Assembly (NCBI GenBank): GCA_964531695.1
Contig: CAZHEH010000007.1
Coordinates: 1 to 64,000 of the forward strand
Origin: JAGXKT01 sp964531695
Lineage (GTDB): Bacteria; Planctomycetota; Phycisphaerae; SM23-33
Reading direction: 5' to 3'
DNA length: 64,000 nucleotides
Part shown: positions 43,923 to 52,675 of the stretch, in pieces
Position numbering within the stretch: the stretch's first letter is position 1
How the letters are laid out: every line of letters starts with the position of its first letter
Notes under the pieces: generated by a model
Databases searched by the model: none
The model's input: the letters and a program-made list of their open reading frames with translations, nothing else
Told to the model about the DNA's origin: nothing
Translations under genes and position numbers: made by a program

Positions 43923-44109
43923 GGGGTATCCCTTTCCAGGTGTCGGCCGCCCCGCGCGACCGTGCCGGCATCATCGGCGCCCGGCCGCCGAATCGCAAGG
44001 AGCAGCATCACCCCATCACCCCGGAGAACGCCTCGTTTGCCAGCGAGAGCCGAGCAGCAAGCGACATTCCCCCCGCTGCGGCCATGTCATCCGTGGCGAG
44101 CCGCCGCGG

Positions 44110-44925
44110 CTAGCGCCCGGATTCGGCCTTCTCCGTCCGGCCGCGGACCTCGATGCGCTCGATGGACTCGGTCCGGCCGCTGGCGGGGTTGACCGCCGCC
44201 AGCACGCCGCACAGGCGCGGGTCGCCCTGGGCCACGTCGAACCGCGCCGGCATGGAGGTCGTCATGTACTGGAGCACGCGCTCTTTCTTGCGCCCGAGCA
44301 CGCCGTCGTAGGGCCCGGTCATGCCCACGTCCGAGATGTAGCCGGTGCCCTTGGGCAGAATCCGAGCGTCGGCCGTCGGGATGTGCGTGTGCGTGCCGAA
44401 GATCAAGCTCATCCGCCCGTCGAGGTACCAACCCATCGCGATCTTCTCGCTGCTGGCCTCCGCGTGGAAGTCCATCACGCGCATGATGACGTCGGAAGGC
44501 ACCTCATTGAGGACGCTGTCCACGGCCGTGAAGGGCGAGTCCGTCTGCTTCATGAACATCTGACCCAACGCGGCCGTGACCGCCACTCGATGCCGCCCCG
44601 ACTTGGTCGGCACGACGGTCCATCGTTTGCCCGCCGCCTTGGGCAGCAGGTTCGCCGGGCGGACGACGCGGTCCGACTCGCGCATCGTCGGGATGATCTC
44701 CTGCTTGCGGAAGCAGTGATCCCCGAGCGTGACGACATCTACCCCGTAGCGGAGCAGCTTGTTGAAGATCTGCGGCGTCAGGCCGCTGCCGCCGGCGACG
44801 TTCTCCGCATTGCAGACGACCAGCTCGATGGATCGCTCGGCGATCAGCTCCTCCAGATGGTCCGAGAGCACGCCTCGACCGGGCGGGCCCACAACGTCCC
44901 CGATGCACAGTATGTTCACCGCCAT
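44110..44925 (-). CDS. ymdB: YmdB-like metallophosphodiesterase
   Basis: The 271-aa protein matches the TIGR00282/YmdB family: 'CIGDVVGPPGR', 'NAENVAGGSGL', 'TLGDHCFRKQEII', 'DFHAEASSEK', 'GTHTHIPTADARI' and 'SDVGMTGPYDGVLG', which give the two-metal site. The usual GNH is GDH here, as also seen in some relatives. YmdB hydrolyses 2',3'-cyclic nucleotides and affects biofilm or motility choice in Bacillus. The gene stands alone. Confidence 0.92.
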   Translation of the reverse strand: MAVNILCIGDVVGPPGRGVLSDHLEELIAERSIELVVCNAENVAGGSGLTPQIFNKLLRYGVDVVTLGDHCFRKQEIIPTMRESDRVVRPANLLPKAAGKRWTVVPTKSGRHRVAVTAALGQMFMKQTDSPFTAVDSVLNEVPSDVIMRVMDFHAEASSEKIAMGWYLDGRMSLIFGTHTHIPTADARILPKGTGYISDVGMTGPYDGVLGRKKERVLQYMTTSMPARFDVAQGDPRLCGVLAAVNPASGRTESIERIEVRGRTEKAESGR

Positions 44926-45020
44926 GCGACCGCGTCGCTTCCTAGCCCCCGCTACCGCGGCATTGTAGCCGCAACGAACCGCCAGACCAACCCCGTCGCT
45001 CGAATCCGGCCGGGCCTGCG

Positions 45021-46178
45021 TCAGTCCGTGTCCCGCGTCAGGATCTGAAGGTACGCGTCGTATGCGTAGACGCGGTCGCGCTGCCGCCCGGTGGTCTCGC
45101 GCAGAATGCCCGCTTGCTGGAGCGTGTCAATGGCCTTGCCCGCCGTGGGCTTGGTCGTATCCAGCAGCTCGACGGCCGCGGGCAGCGTCAGCACCGGTCG
45201 GGTGGCCAGGCGCTCCAACAGCCGGATCGCGCTGAGCGTCGCCCGGCGGTCCTCCACGAGCGTCCGCCGATCCCGCGTCAGCAGGGCGAACAGCCGCTGG
45301 GCCGTGGCGACCGCGTCGTCGGCCGCCTCGCGAACGCACTCCAGGTAATAGACCGTCCATCCCTCCCAGTCGCCTTCCGTCCGCACGCCCGTGAGGCGAC
45401 GATAGTACTCCCGCTGGCGATGCCGGAACGCCACGCTCAGGTACAGCAGCGGCGCGTCGAGCAAGCCCCAGTGCTCCAGCAGCAGCGCGATCAGCAGCCG
45501 CCCGATCCGGCCGTTGCCGTCGAGGAACGGGTGGATCGTCTCGAACTGCACGTGGGCCAGCCCGGCCCGGATCAGCGGCGGCAGCGGGTCGTCCGCGTCT
45601 ATCCATCGCTCCAGCGAGGACATCGCCGCCGGCACCTCCTCCGGCGGCGGGGGCACGAAGGCCGCGTTGCCGGGGCGCCTGCCCCCGACCCAGTTCTGCG
45701 AGCGGCGAACCTCACCCGGCCGCTTCTGGACGCCCCGGGCCCCGGCCATGAGGCGATCGTGGGCCCGGCAAAGCAGCCGCGTGCTCAGCGGCAATCCCCG
45801 CGGGCGGGCCATCTCGCGCCGTGCGTACGACAGCGCCTCGACGTAGTTGCAGACCTCCTCCACGTCCTCCGGCCGGTCGGTCTGCTCCGTCGCCTCGAAG
45901 GCCAGCACGTCGCGAAGCGTGGCCTGCGTGCCCTCGATCTGGGAGGAGATCACGGCCTCCTTGCGGACGAAGCCGTAGAGGAACCAGTCGATGCTAGGCA
46001 CCATCGAGCCGGCCACCGAGAGCCGCCCCAGCGCGGCCTGTGCTTCCGTAAGCAGGTCCGCAAGCTCGTCGTCCACGACCAGCGGTGGCTTCGTGGGCGG
46101 AAGGGGATGGGGCACGAACGTCCGGACGGTCTCGCCGCCCGCCGCGCTCGTTCGGTATGCTCCGGTCTGACGCGCCAT
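45021..46178 (-). CDS. Class II Fic-domain protein with C-terminal winged helix
   Basis: The 385-aa protein has a Fic core with the complete active motif HPFLDGNGRIGR (H216 to R227). An N-terminal inhibitory motif S/T-x3-E-G (S78 to G83, 'SSQIEG') makes it class II. A C-terminal HTH/winged-helix segment follows ('LPAAVELLDTTKPTAGKAID'). Fic proteins transfer AMP or other groups from nucleotides to target proteins. The HTH suggests DNA binding and autoregulation through the repeats at 46212-46262. Confidence 0.9.
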   Translation of the reverse strand: MARQTGAYRTSAAGGETVRTFVPHPLPPTKPPLVVDDELADLLTEAQAALGRLSVAGSMVPSIDWFLYGFVRKEAVISSQIEGTQATLRDVLAFEATEQTDRPEDVEEVCNYVEALSYARREMARPRGLPLSTRLLCRAHDRLMAGARGVQKRPGEVRRSQNWVGGRRPGNAAFVPPPPEEVPAAMSSLERWIDADDPLPPLIRAGLAHVQFETIHPFLDGNGRIGRLLIALLLEHWGLLDAPLLYLSVAFRHRQREYYRRLTGVRTEGDWEGWTVYYLECVREAADDAVATAQRLFALLTRDRRTLVEDRRATLSAIRLLERLATRPVLTLPAAVELLDTTKPTAGKAIDTLQQAGILRETTGRQRDRVYAYDAYLQILTRDTD

Positions 46179-46499
46179 GTCCAGTCAAGGGCCTTCACCT
46201 GTAAGCCATGCTAGTAAAGCATTCTTTACTAACGTCTGCCGTTAGTCAAGGTTCCTTTACTAAAGAAGTCCGCGTCGGCCGTCCCCGCAGCCCCCACGGC
46301 CGGGGGACAAGGCCCACATTGCCCGCGCGACGCGGATGTGCGCACAGGCGTTCCTCCCCTTCGCGCGGCTCGGCCGATTTTTCGTCATTTTGCTTAAACC
46401 CTATTCAGGCAAGACTTGCACTCGTTCCGGCCCGGCCGTGTGCCGCGTCTGTGCGCGCGCCACGCGGCGCGCGGCGGGGGAGGTCGAGGAGACGACGCA
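46179..46499. other. Divergent control region between fic and the phage-like operon
   Basis: This 321-base region holds the inverted-repeat cluster (46212-46262) in front of fic. An AT-rich patch (46377-46406) near the portal gene could hold its promoter, without a clear -35/-10 pair. The portal gene has a GAGGAG ribosome-binding site. There is no terminase-like frame here. Confidence 0.55.
46212..46262. promoter_or_regulatory. Operator-like inverted repeats upstream of fic
   Basis: TAGTAAAG-CATT-CTTTACTA (46212-46231) is a perfect 8-bp inverted repeat. It interlocks with ACTAACG-TCTGC-CGTTAGT (46228-46246), a perfect 7-bp repeat, and a further CTTTACTA half-site follows (46255-46262). A TTGACT -35-like element lies between them on the minus strand. 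Binding by the Fic protein's own HTH is plausible but unproven. Confidence 0.6.
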
Positions 46500-48143
46500 A
46501 TGGCCTTCGACCTGACGAACTTCCAAGACCCCGACCTCAGCAGCGACTACGTCCAGTACCTCGTCGAGCACGAGGCGCCGGATCGGGCCCGCCGGCTCGC
46601 CCGGGCTTGGGACTACTTCGCCAACCCGACCCGCCCGCTGAGCCGGACGCTCGCCGACGGCGGCGGAACCAGCGCCCGCCCGTACGTGCAGGCGCAGGAG
46701 CAGGGCCTCCCCGCACGCATCACCGGCCTCAACCGACTCGGATCGCGGACCCGCGAGACGAACCTGAGCCGCAAGGAAGTCGTCATCGAGAACGACATCG
46801 CCTGGCGGGTTCAGACGATGGTGGATTTCCTCTTCGGGCGTCCGGTGCGGGTGCGTTCGCTCGCGGCGGACGCGAATCTGGCGGCGACGATCGAGCAGGT
46901 CGTCGCGACGCTGCTGGAAGACAGCGGCGGCGTCGGCTTCTGCCAGGAAGCGGCCCTGTACGGGGCCGTATACGGCTTCGTGGACATCGCTCTCCGGACC
47001 CCGGCCGGCGGATCCGCCGTGTCCGGCCCCGCCCTGCCCAGCGCGGCGGGTCGCGGCGCGGGCGGTCCCCTTCCCGCCGACGCGCCACGCCGGCCGGGGC
47101 ATCTCAACAACAACGCGCCCGACGCGGGCGCACAGACCGAGAATGCGGCAGGACCGCCCGGGCGAGCCCGGCCTGAACCGCGACTACAGCGGGCCCTGCA
47201 AGCGGCCCGCATGATCCAACTGGAGGCCCTGGAGGCCCCCCGGGTCCTGCCCATTCTCGCCGAGGACGACTGCCGCCGCATCCGCTACTGGGTGCAGGTC
47301 TACCGCAAGCGTCCGCCGCGGCTGGCCCGCTCGCGGCGCCCGTGGTTCCTGCCGGGGCGCTCGCACGCCGCCCGCCCCGAGGAGGTCGAGGTCGTCGAGA
47401 TTCTCGGCCCGACCTGGTGGCAGCGCTACGAGGACCGCCGCCTGGCGGCCGAGGGCCCCAACGCTCTCGGGCGGCTGCCCGTCGTGCACGTGCAGAACGT
47501 CGCCCAGCCGGGGCGCTACGAGGGGCTCAGCGACGTGCTGCCGCTGATTCCGCTTCAGGATGAGCTGAACACGCGGCTGAGCGACCGGGCGAGCCGCGTG
47601 ACGTTCCAGTCGTTCAAGATGTACCTGGCCAAGGGCATCGACGACTTCCTCGAGCGGCCGATCGCGCCGGGACAGATGTGGGCGACGCACAACCTCGACG
47701 CCCGCATCGAGGAGTTCGGCTCGGACACCGGCTCGCCCAGCGAGGACGCCCACATCGAGCAGGTCCGCCGGGCGATGGACAAGGTCTCCGGCGTCACGCC
47801 GCTGGCGGCGGGGCTCATCGAGGGCAACGTCGGCCACCTCACCAGCGCCACGGCGCTGAAGGTCGTCCTGAGCGGCCTGCTGGCCCGCACGGCCCGCAAG
47901 CGTCTGACGTACGGCGCGGGTCTGGCCGGCGTGGTCGAGCTGGCGCTGGCGTGGCTGGACCGCACCGGCGCGCTGGCCACCCGCCCCGACGACCGGCGGA
48001 TCGAGATCGACTGGCCCGGCGTCCTGCCGGAGGATGAGTCCGAGCGGCTCCGCAACGCGGTGGTCAAGTCCCAGCTCGGCGTCCCGGCCGGGCGCATCCT
48101 GGCCGAGCTCGGTTACGGCCCGACCCCCAACGACGTGCATTGA
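46500..48143 (+). CDS. Phage portal protein
   Basis: The 547-aa protein resembles SPP1-gp6-type portals: an N-terminal wing, 'RLPVVHVQNVAQPGRYEGLS', a stem/clip region with 'LIPLQDELNTRLSDRASRVT', and 'AAGLIEGNVGHLTSATALKV'. A Pro/Ala-rich insertion (about 166-240) interrupts the wing. It forms the dodecameric channel for DNA at one capsid vertex. It is the first gene of a plus-strand structural operon. No terminase gene precedes it; the upstream neighbour is fic in the opposite direction. Confidence 0.85.
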   Translation: MAFDLTNFQDPDLSSDYVQYLVEHEAPDRARRLARAWDYFANPTRPLSRTLADGGGTSARPYVQAQEQGLPARITGLNRLGSRTRETNLSRKEVVIENDIAWRVQTMVDFLFGRPVRVRSLAADANLAATIEQVVATLLEDSGGVGFCQEAALYGAVYGFVDIALRTPAGGSAVSGPALPSAAGRGAGGPLPADAPRRPGHLNNNAPDAGAQTENAAGPPGRARPEPRLQRALQAARMIQLEALEAPRVLPILAEDDCRRIRYWVQVYRKRPPRLARSRRPWFLPGRSHAARPEEVEVVEILGPTWWQRYEDRRLAAEGPNALGRLPVVHVQNVAQPGRYEGLSDVLPLIPLQDELNTRLSDRASRVTFQSFKMYLAKGIDDFLERPIAPGQMWATHNLDARIEEFGSDTGSPSEDAHIEQVRRAMDKVSGVTPLAAGLIEGNVGHLTSATALKVVLSGLLARTARKRLTYGAGLAGVVELALAWLDRTGALATRPDDRRIEIDWPGVLPEDESERLRNAVVKSQLGVPAGRILAELGYGPTPNDVH

Positions 48144-48164
48144 CCCCCCAGGAAAGGACACGCG

Positions 48165-48701
48165 ATGAACGACCCGACACAAGACACGCCGACACCGGAG
48201 GAAGCCCAACCGGACAGCCCCGGGCTCGCCCCCGTGGCCGAGTCCATCAAGTACCGCCGCCGAGCGCAGCAGGCCGAGAGACGCGCCGAGGAGCTGGAGC
48301 GGCGGCTCGCCGAGCGGGCGGACCAGCTCGCCACGGCCGAGGCCCAACGGGACGAGGCGGCCCAGCAACTCGCCGCGACCGAGAACCGCGCCGCCGCCGA
48401 GCGGATGCTCACGGAGGCGGGCGTGGCGGACCTGGAGGCGGCGTCGCTGCTGTTGGCCCGGCGGGTGGACCTCGCCCAGCCGGCCGAGGGCGATTCGCTC
48501 CGCACGGCCGTCGAGCACCTCCTGCTGGACAAGCCGTTCCTCCGCGGCGCCGCGCCGCAGTTGCCGCCGACCTCGGCCGGCGAGCGCGGCGACGCTCCGC
48601 TCGGAGCGCAGCTCGCCCAGGCGGCCGACCGCGCCGCGCGGCAGGGCGATCGGCGCAGCATCGCGCATTACCTCCGGCTGAGGCGCCAAGCGGCGAGCTA
48701 G
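48165..48701 (+). CDS. Scaffold-like coiled-coil protein
   Basis: The 178-aa protein is a charged coiled coil (about 25-95, 'RRRAQQAERRAEELERRLAE' and onward) with a helical C-terminal part. It lies between portal and major capsid genes, which is the usual place of a scaffold or protease-scaffold. No protease motif is visible, so capsid maturation would need another factor. Confidence 0.62.
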   Translation: MNDPTQDTPTPEEAQPDSPGLAPVAESIKYRRRAQQAERRAEELERRLAERADQLATAEAQRDEAAQQLAATENRAAAERMLTEAGVADLEAASLLLARRVDLAQPAEGDSLRTAVEHLLLDKPFLRGAAPQLPPTSAGERGDAPLGAQLAQAADRAARQGDRRSIAHYLRLRRQAAS

Positions 48702-48871
48702 CCGACCGGGCCGTCGCGTGGGGCATGTGCGAGAGGCCCGTGCCACGCATGCGCGATTGCTCGAGCCGCAGCCATCGGATCGATGGGCCCAGGCGGGCCG
48801 AGATTCCCCGGCCGTGCCGGGAAGGACGTACCCCACACGAACACGAACCTCGAACCTTCAAGGAGCACGAC

Positions 48872-50032
48872 ATGCCATTCACCGGAAAAGCAACCTACTC
48901 CGCCGGCAGCGCCCTGCCGGAACTGGCCGAGGACGTCGGCGACATCATCGGCATCGTCTCGCCGTATGAGACGCCGCTGCTGGACCGCCTCGGCGACGCG
49001 GCCCGACCCGCCACGAGCACCTACCACGAGTGGCTCGAGGACGAGCTGCTGCCCAACACCGACGCGATCGACGACAACGACTGGACCGACCCGGTCTCCG
49101 ATCAGACCTTCGGCGTGGACCACCCCGAGCGGTTCCGCGTCGGCGACCAGGTCCGCCCCGCGGGCAGCTCCGAGCTGATGCTGGTGGCCGCGACGGACGC
49201 CGTCGCCGGCACGATCACCGTCGACCGCGGCTACGGCGGCACCGCGCCCGAGGACCTCGCCGACGACCAGGTGCTGCACATCCTCGGCAACGCGGCCCTG
49301 GAGGGCGACGACGCCCCGGCCGCCCGCTTCACCCACCGCGTCCGCAAGGGCAACTGGACGCAGATCTTCACCGCCGCGGTTCGCGTCAGCGGCTCGGACC
49401 TCGCCGTCCGGAAGCTCGCCGTCGCCGACGAGCTGGACTACCAGAAGCAGGAGCGGCTCCGCGAGCTGCTGCGCGACCTGGAAAGCACCGTCATCAACGG
49501 CACGACCTCCGCGGCTTCGCCCCAGGGCTCGGCCACCGTCCGCCGCACGATGAAGGGCATCATCCCCTCGCTGACGACGAACGTGTTCCGGCCGAGCGTT
49601 GGCGGCTTCCCGAACGACGGCGACCTGACCGAGACGCAGCTCAACCTCGCCCTGCGCCGCATCTGGGAGGGCGCGTCGAGCCGCATCGACACGATCGTGG
49701 TCGGCGGCTACCAGAAGCGCCGCATCAACTCTTTCATCACGTCGGGGCGCTCGTACGGCCCGGACGACGTGACGTACCGCGAGCTGGTGAGCATCTACGA
49801 GAGCGACTTCGGCGTCTGCCGCGTCGTGCTGTGCCGGTCCGTCCCGGCCGACACGGTGCTGCTGCTGGACAGCTCCCGCGTCGAGGTGCTGCCGCTGGCC
49901 GGGCGGAGCTTCCACTTCAAGCCGCTCAGCGCCGCCGGCGACTACGAGGCCGGCGAGGTCATCGGCGAGTACACGCTGGAGCTGCGGAACGAGAACGCCC
50001 ACGGCGTCATCACCGGGCTGGACATCTCCTGA
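48872..50032 (+). CDS. Major capsid protein, SU10 type
   Basis: The 386-aa protein matches the SU10/DUF5309 major-capsid family: 'LAEDVGDIIGIVSPYETPLL', 'YHEWLEDELLPN' and 'GNWTQIFTAAVRVSGSDLAV'. The C-terminus 'AGEVIGEYTLELRNENAHGV' is typical of the HK97-fold A-domain end. It would form the icosahedral head. The ATG at 48872 follows an AAGGAG ribosome-binding site; upstream in-frame sequence lies within the previous gene. Confidence 0.87.
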   Translation: MPFTGKATYSAGSALPELAEDVGDIIGIVSPYETPLLDRLGDAARPATSTYHEWLEDELLPNTDAIDDNDWTDPVSDQTFGVDHPERFRVGDQVRPAGSSELMLVAATDAVAGTITVDRGYGGTAPEDLADDQVLHILGNAALEGDDAPAARFTHRVRKGNWTQIFTAAVRVSGSDLAVRKLAVADELDYQKQERLRELLRDLESTVINGTTSAASPQGSATVRRTMKGIIPSLTTNVFRPSVGGFPNDGDLTETQLNLALRRIWEGASSRIDTIVVGGYQKRRINSFITSGRSYGPDDVTYRELVSIYESDFGVCRVVLCRSVPADTVLLLDSSRVEVLPLAGRSFHFKPLSAAGDYEAGEVIGEYTLELRNENAHGVITGLDIS

Positions 50033-50105
50033 CCCGCGCGGGCCGACGGTGCGGCGGGTCGATGGCCGGCCCGCCGCGCCGCTCCCGCCCGAGGAGGACG
50101 AGCCG

Positions 50106-50759
50106 ATGACATCCTTCTGCACGGACAGAGACCTGCTCGCGGCCGAGCCGCTGATCTACCTCAGCGGCGGCTTCCCGGCCCAGGCCCCGGCCGCGGGCGA
50201 CGACGGCGAACTCGACGGCACGAGCTTTACCTCGGCCGGCAGCGACTTCGCCGCCGCGGGGGCCGCCCCCGGCATGGTGCTGCGGGTCGCCGACGGCCCG
50301 CAGGCGCAGCGAAGGGCCCTGGAGGTCGTCTCCGTCGAGGGCCCGACGGCACTGACGGTGTCCGTGCTCCGCCCGGATGCCGAAGCCGACGCCGTGCCGC
50401 CGGTCGCGGGCACCGGGCTTCACTTCGAGCTGCGGACCTTCGCGGCGCAGATCGCCTCCGTCTCGGCCACGCTGGCCGAGAAGCTCCGCACCGCGTCGGA
50501 AGCGGCCGGCATCTCCGCGGCCGAGTTCGCGGACTCGGCCCAGCTCGCCCGGTGCTGTGCGGCCGGCGTGTTGGCGAGCGTCTACACCGCCCGCGCCGAG
50601 AACGCCGCCGCCGAGGACGCCAACTGGACCAAGGCCGAGCACTATCGCCGCGTGTTCCGCCGGAGCCAGGTGCGGCTCCGACTGGCGGTGGACGCCGACT
50701 CCGACGGCACGGCCGAGAGCACGCGAACGCTGGGGCACGTCGCCCTGCGGAGGGTCTGA
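50106..50759 (+). CDS. Phage structural protein, probable head-tail connector
   Basis: The 217-aa protein has an N-terminal beta-rich half ('PGMVLRVADGPQAQRRALEV') and a C-terminal half-helical half ('RTASEAAGISAAEFADSAQL' and 'NAAAEDANWTKAEHYRRVFR'), like connector/adaptor proteins that follow the capsid gene. The family is not identified. Start at 50106 has a GGAGGACGAG leader. Confidence 0.55.
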   Translation: MTSFCTDRDLLAAEPLIYLSGGFPAQAPAAGDDGELDGTSFTSAGSDFAAAGAAPGMVLRVADGPQAQRRALEVVSVEGPTALTVSVLRPDAEADAVPPVAGTGLHFELRTFAAQIASVSATLAEKLRTASEAAGISAAEFADSAQLARCCAAGVLASVYTARAENAAAEDANWTKAEHYRRVFRRSQVRLRLAVDADSDGTAESTRTLGHVALRRV

Positions 50760-50761
50760 GC

Positions 50762-51196
50762 GTGACTTCCACCGAAACCGCCATCTGCCGGGACGCGGCC
50801 GCGGCGCTGGACGCCTCGGGCCTGTTCGCCGAGACGCACGTCGGGCTCGACGCGGCGAGCAATGCCGTGCCGCGGGCGAGCGTCGCCGTCGAGGGCCGCG
50901 AGGTCTTCCTCAGCGACGACCGCCCCAACGGCCTGTGGGTCCGCCTGCGCCTGCGCGTGTTCGTGCGGGACCGGGCGGACAACGTCGGCGACGGCGTCGC
51001 CCGCACGGCCGACCTGTGCGCCGCGGCGGGCGCGGCCCTGCTGGCGGACCCGAAGCGCGGCGGGCTCTGCCGGGACCTGCCCGTCGGGCGGGCGACGGAG
51101 TTGGGCGCGACGGACGCGGTCACGGGCGTGCGCCGCCCGGCCGTCGAGGCCTCGCTCGCCGTCCGCTGCCACTACGAGACGGAGGACGCGCCATGA
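50762..51196 (+). CDS. Tail-terminator-like protein
   Basis: The 144-aa product starts at a GTG two bases after the previous stop. It has an alpha-beta pattern ('AICRDAAAALDASGLFAETH' and 'WVRLRLRVFVRDRADNVGDG') similar in size and layout to phage neck/tail-terminator proteins. Sequence identity is not enough to name a family. It overlaps the next gene by ATGA. Confidence 0.48.
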   Translation: MTSTETAICRDAAAALDASGLFAETHVGLDAASNAVPRASVAVEGREVFLSDDRPNGLWVRLRLRVFVRDRADNVGDGVARTADLCAAAGAALLADPKRGGLCRDLPVGRATELGATDAVTGVRRPAVEASLAVRCHYETEDAP

Positions 51197-51600
51197 CGCG
51201 CTACGCTCGCATCGAATCGCTCCGCTTCGGCGCGACGGCGCTGCCCCTGCCGATCTCCGTCCGAGTGACGCGCCGGGCGGGGGTCCGCGCCGCCGCCGGC
51301 GCGGGCGACCGCTACGCCTCGAGCGTCGAGTTCGACGGCTGCCGCGTGGAGGCGGAGGTCCGGCTCCGCGGCACGGCCGCCGCCGAGAACCTCGCGCCCG
51401 GCGAGGAGGGGACGCTCGCCTTCACCGTCTCGGCGATGCGCGCGGGCGCGAGCGGGCGGAGCGTCAGAATCTCGGGCGCCGTCCTCACGAGCATCGAGAT
51501 CGCGTACGAGCAGACGTCCGCCGCCGTCGCGGTGCTGCGACTCACGGCCGAGTCGGACGGCGGCGCGCACGACCCGCACGCCGCGGAGGATGACGAATGA
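51193..51600 (+). CDS. Putative tail-tube or neck protein
   Basis: The 135-aa, mostly beta-stranded protein reads 'RFGATALPLPISVRVTRR' then 'VEAEVRLRGTAAAENLAPGE' then 'GRSVRISGAVLTSIEIAYEQ'. The layout resembles phage tail-tube proteins. It overlaps neighbours on both sides by 4 bp, showing tight coupling. Assignment rests on context. Confidence 0.45.
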   Translation: MTRYARIESLRFGATALPLPISVRVTRRAGVRAAAGAGDRYASSVEFDGCRVEAEVRLRGTAAAENLAPGEEGTLAFTVSAMRAGASGRSVRISGAVLTSIEIAYEQTSAAVAVLRLTAESDGGAHDPHAAEDDE

Positions 51601-51959
51601 CCACGATCGACGCTCAAGCCCTGTTCGCCTCCGGCCCGCACTCGCTCCGGCCGGGAACGCCGCAGCGCCATATCGTCCGCCGCGGCCTGCCGGGGCTCGA
51701 CGGAGAGCTGGCGCTCGACATGGGCCTCCGCTCGCGCCGGCTGGTGCACACCGGGCGGCTCCAGGGCCAGACCGCCCAGGAGGTCGCCGATCAACTCGCC
51801 GCCATCGAGGCCCGCATCGACGGCCGGACGCACCTGCTCGCCGACGACCGGGCCGGAACCTTCCCCCGAGTGCTCATCGAGTCCTGCGAGCCGACGGCCA
51901 TCCGTCGCGGTCGCCGCTTCTGGTGCGACTACGAAATCGTCTATCGCCAACTGCCATGA
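51597..51959 (+). CDS. Small tail/baseplate protein
   Basis: The 120-aa protein has the pattern 'GLPGLDGELALDMGLRSRRL' then 'TFPRVLIESCEPTAIRRGRR' and ends 'FWCDYEIVYRQLP', as seen in small phage baseplate/tail-hub proteins. No enzymatic motif. It lies between the tube-like gene and the Gly-rich gene, with ATGA overlaps. Confidence 0.5.
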   Translation: MTTIDAQALFASGPHSLRPGTPQRHIVRRGLPGLDGELALDMGLRSRRLVHTGRLQGQTAQEVADQLAAIEARIDGRTHLLADDRAGTFPRVLIESCEPTAIRRGRRFWCDYEIVYRQLP

Positions 51960-52675
51960 CGACCCTCGCCACGGACAACATCGACCGTCTCACGGCCGAG
52001 CCGACCCCGAGCGGCTGGCGCGTCCGCTTCCGCTCCGCGCACCCCGGGCTGTGCCACCAGCTCTACGTCAACGGACGACTCGCCGACTTCACAGACACGC
52101 CCGCCGGCCGGGCGTTCGACGTGCCGGCCGGCCCCGAGCCGCGCGAGCTTTGCATCGCGGCCGTCGAGCCCGCGCGGCGCGGCGAGGACCTGTCCGGCCT
52201 GCTTCCGCCCGCGCTGCGCGAGCCCGGCTGGCTCTACACGGCCACGGTCGTGCGCGAGCCGGGCGCCCGAGCCGGCGACCTGCTGGCCGTGCGGAGCGAC
52301 CGGGCCGACGCCCCGCTTCGGGTTCGCGAGTCGGCCCCGGACTGGCTGCCGCGCTGGGGCTTCGGCGCAAGCGCGTTCGGCCTGGGCGCCGCCGGCTACG
52401 GCGGCATCGGCGCGCCGGGCCTGGGCCGGGGCGGCTTCGGCGCCGGCCCGTTCGGCTTCGGGGCGGCAGTCCTCGAGCTTCGCGTGCCGCTGGCGGCGGA
52501 CGGGACGCACGCGATCACCCTCCGCACGCGCTCCGCCGAGGGCCAGACGACCGACACGCCCGGCGGCGAGGTCGTCGCGCATCCGCCGCCCGCGCCCCCG
52601 GCCGCGCTGCACGCAACGGCATACGACCCGCAGACCCACGCACTCACACTCACCCTCGAGGACCCCACGCCATGA
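51956..52675 (+). CDS. Glycine-rich phage structural protein
   Basis: The 239-aa protein has two beta-rich domains, possibly FN3-like, flanking a Gly/Phe/Ala-rich spacer (about 135-168, in units of G-F-G). The spacer lies in the middle of an otherwise ordinary fold and may form a loop or a flexible tail segment. Function unknown. Confidence 0.5.
   Translation: MTTLATDNIDRLTAEPTPSGWRVRFRSAHPGLCHQLYVNGRLADFTDTPAGRAFDVPAGPEPRELCIAAVEPARRGEDLSGLLPPALREPGWLYTATVVREPGARAGDLLAVRSDRADAPLRVRESAPDWLPRWGFGASAFGLGAAGYGGIGAPGLGRGGFGAGPFGFGAAVLELRVPLAADGTHAITLRTRSAEGQTTDTPGGEVVAHPPPAPPAALHATAYDPQTHALTLTLEDPTP

Noticed and set aside
46407..46420. GGCAAGACTTGCA as a sigma-54 promoter before the portal gene
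   Set aside because: The GG and GC doublets are separated by 8 bases, not the required 10.
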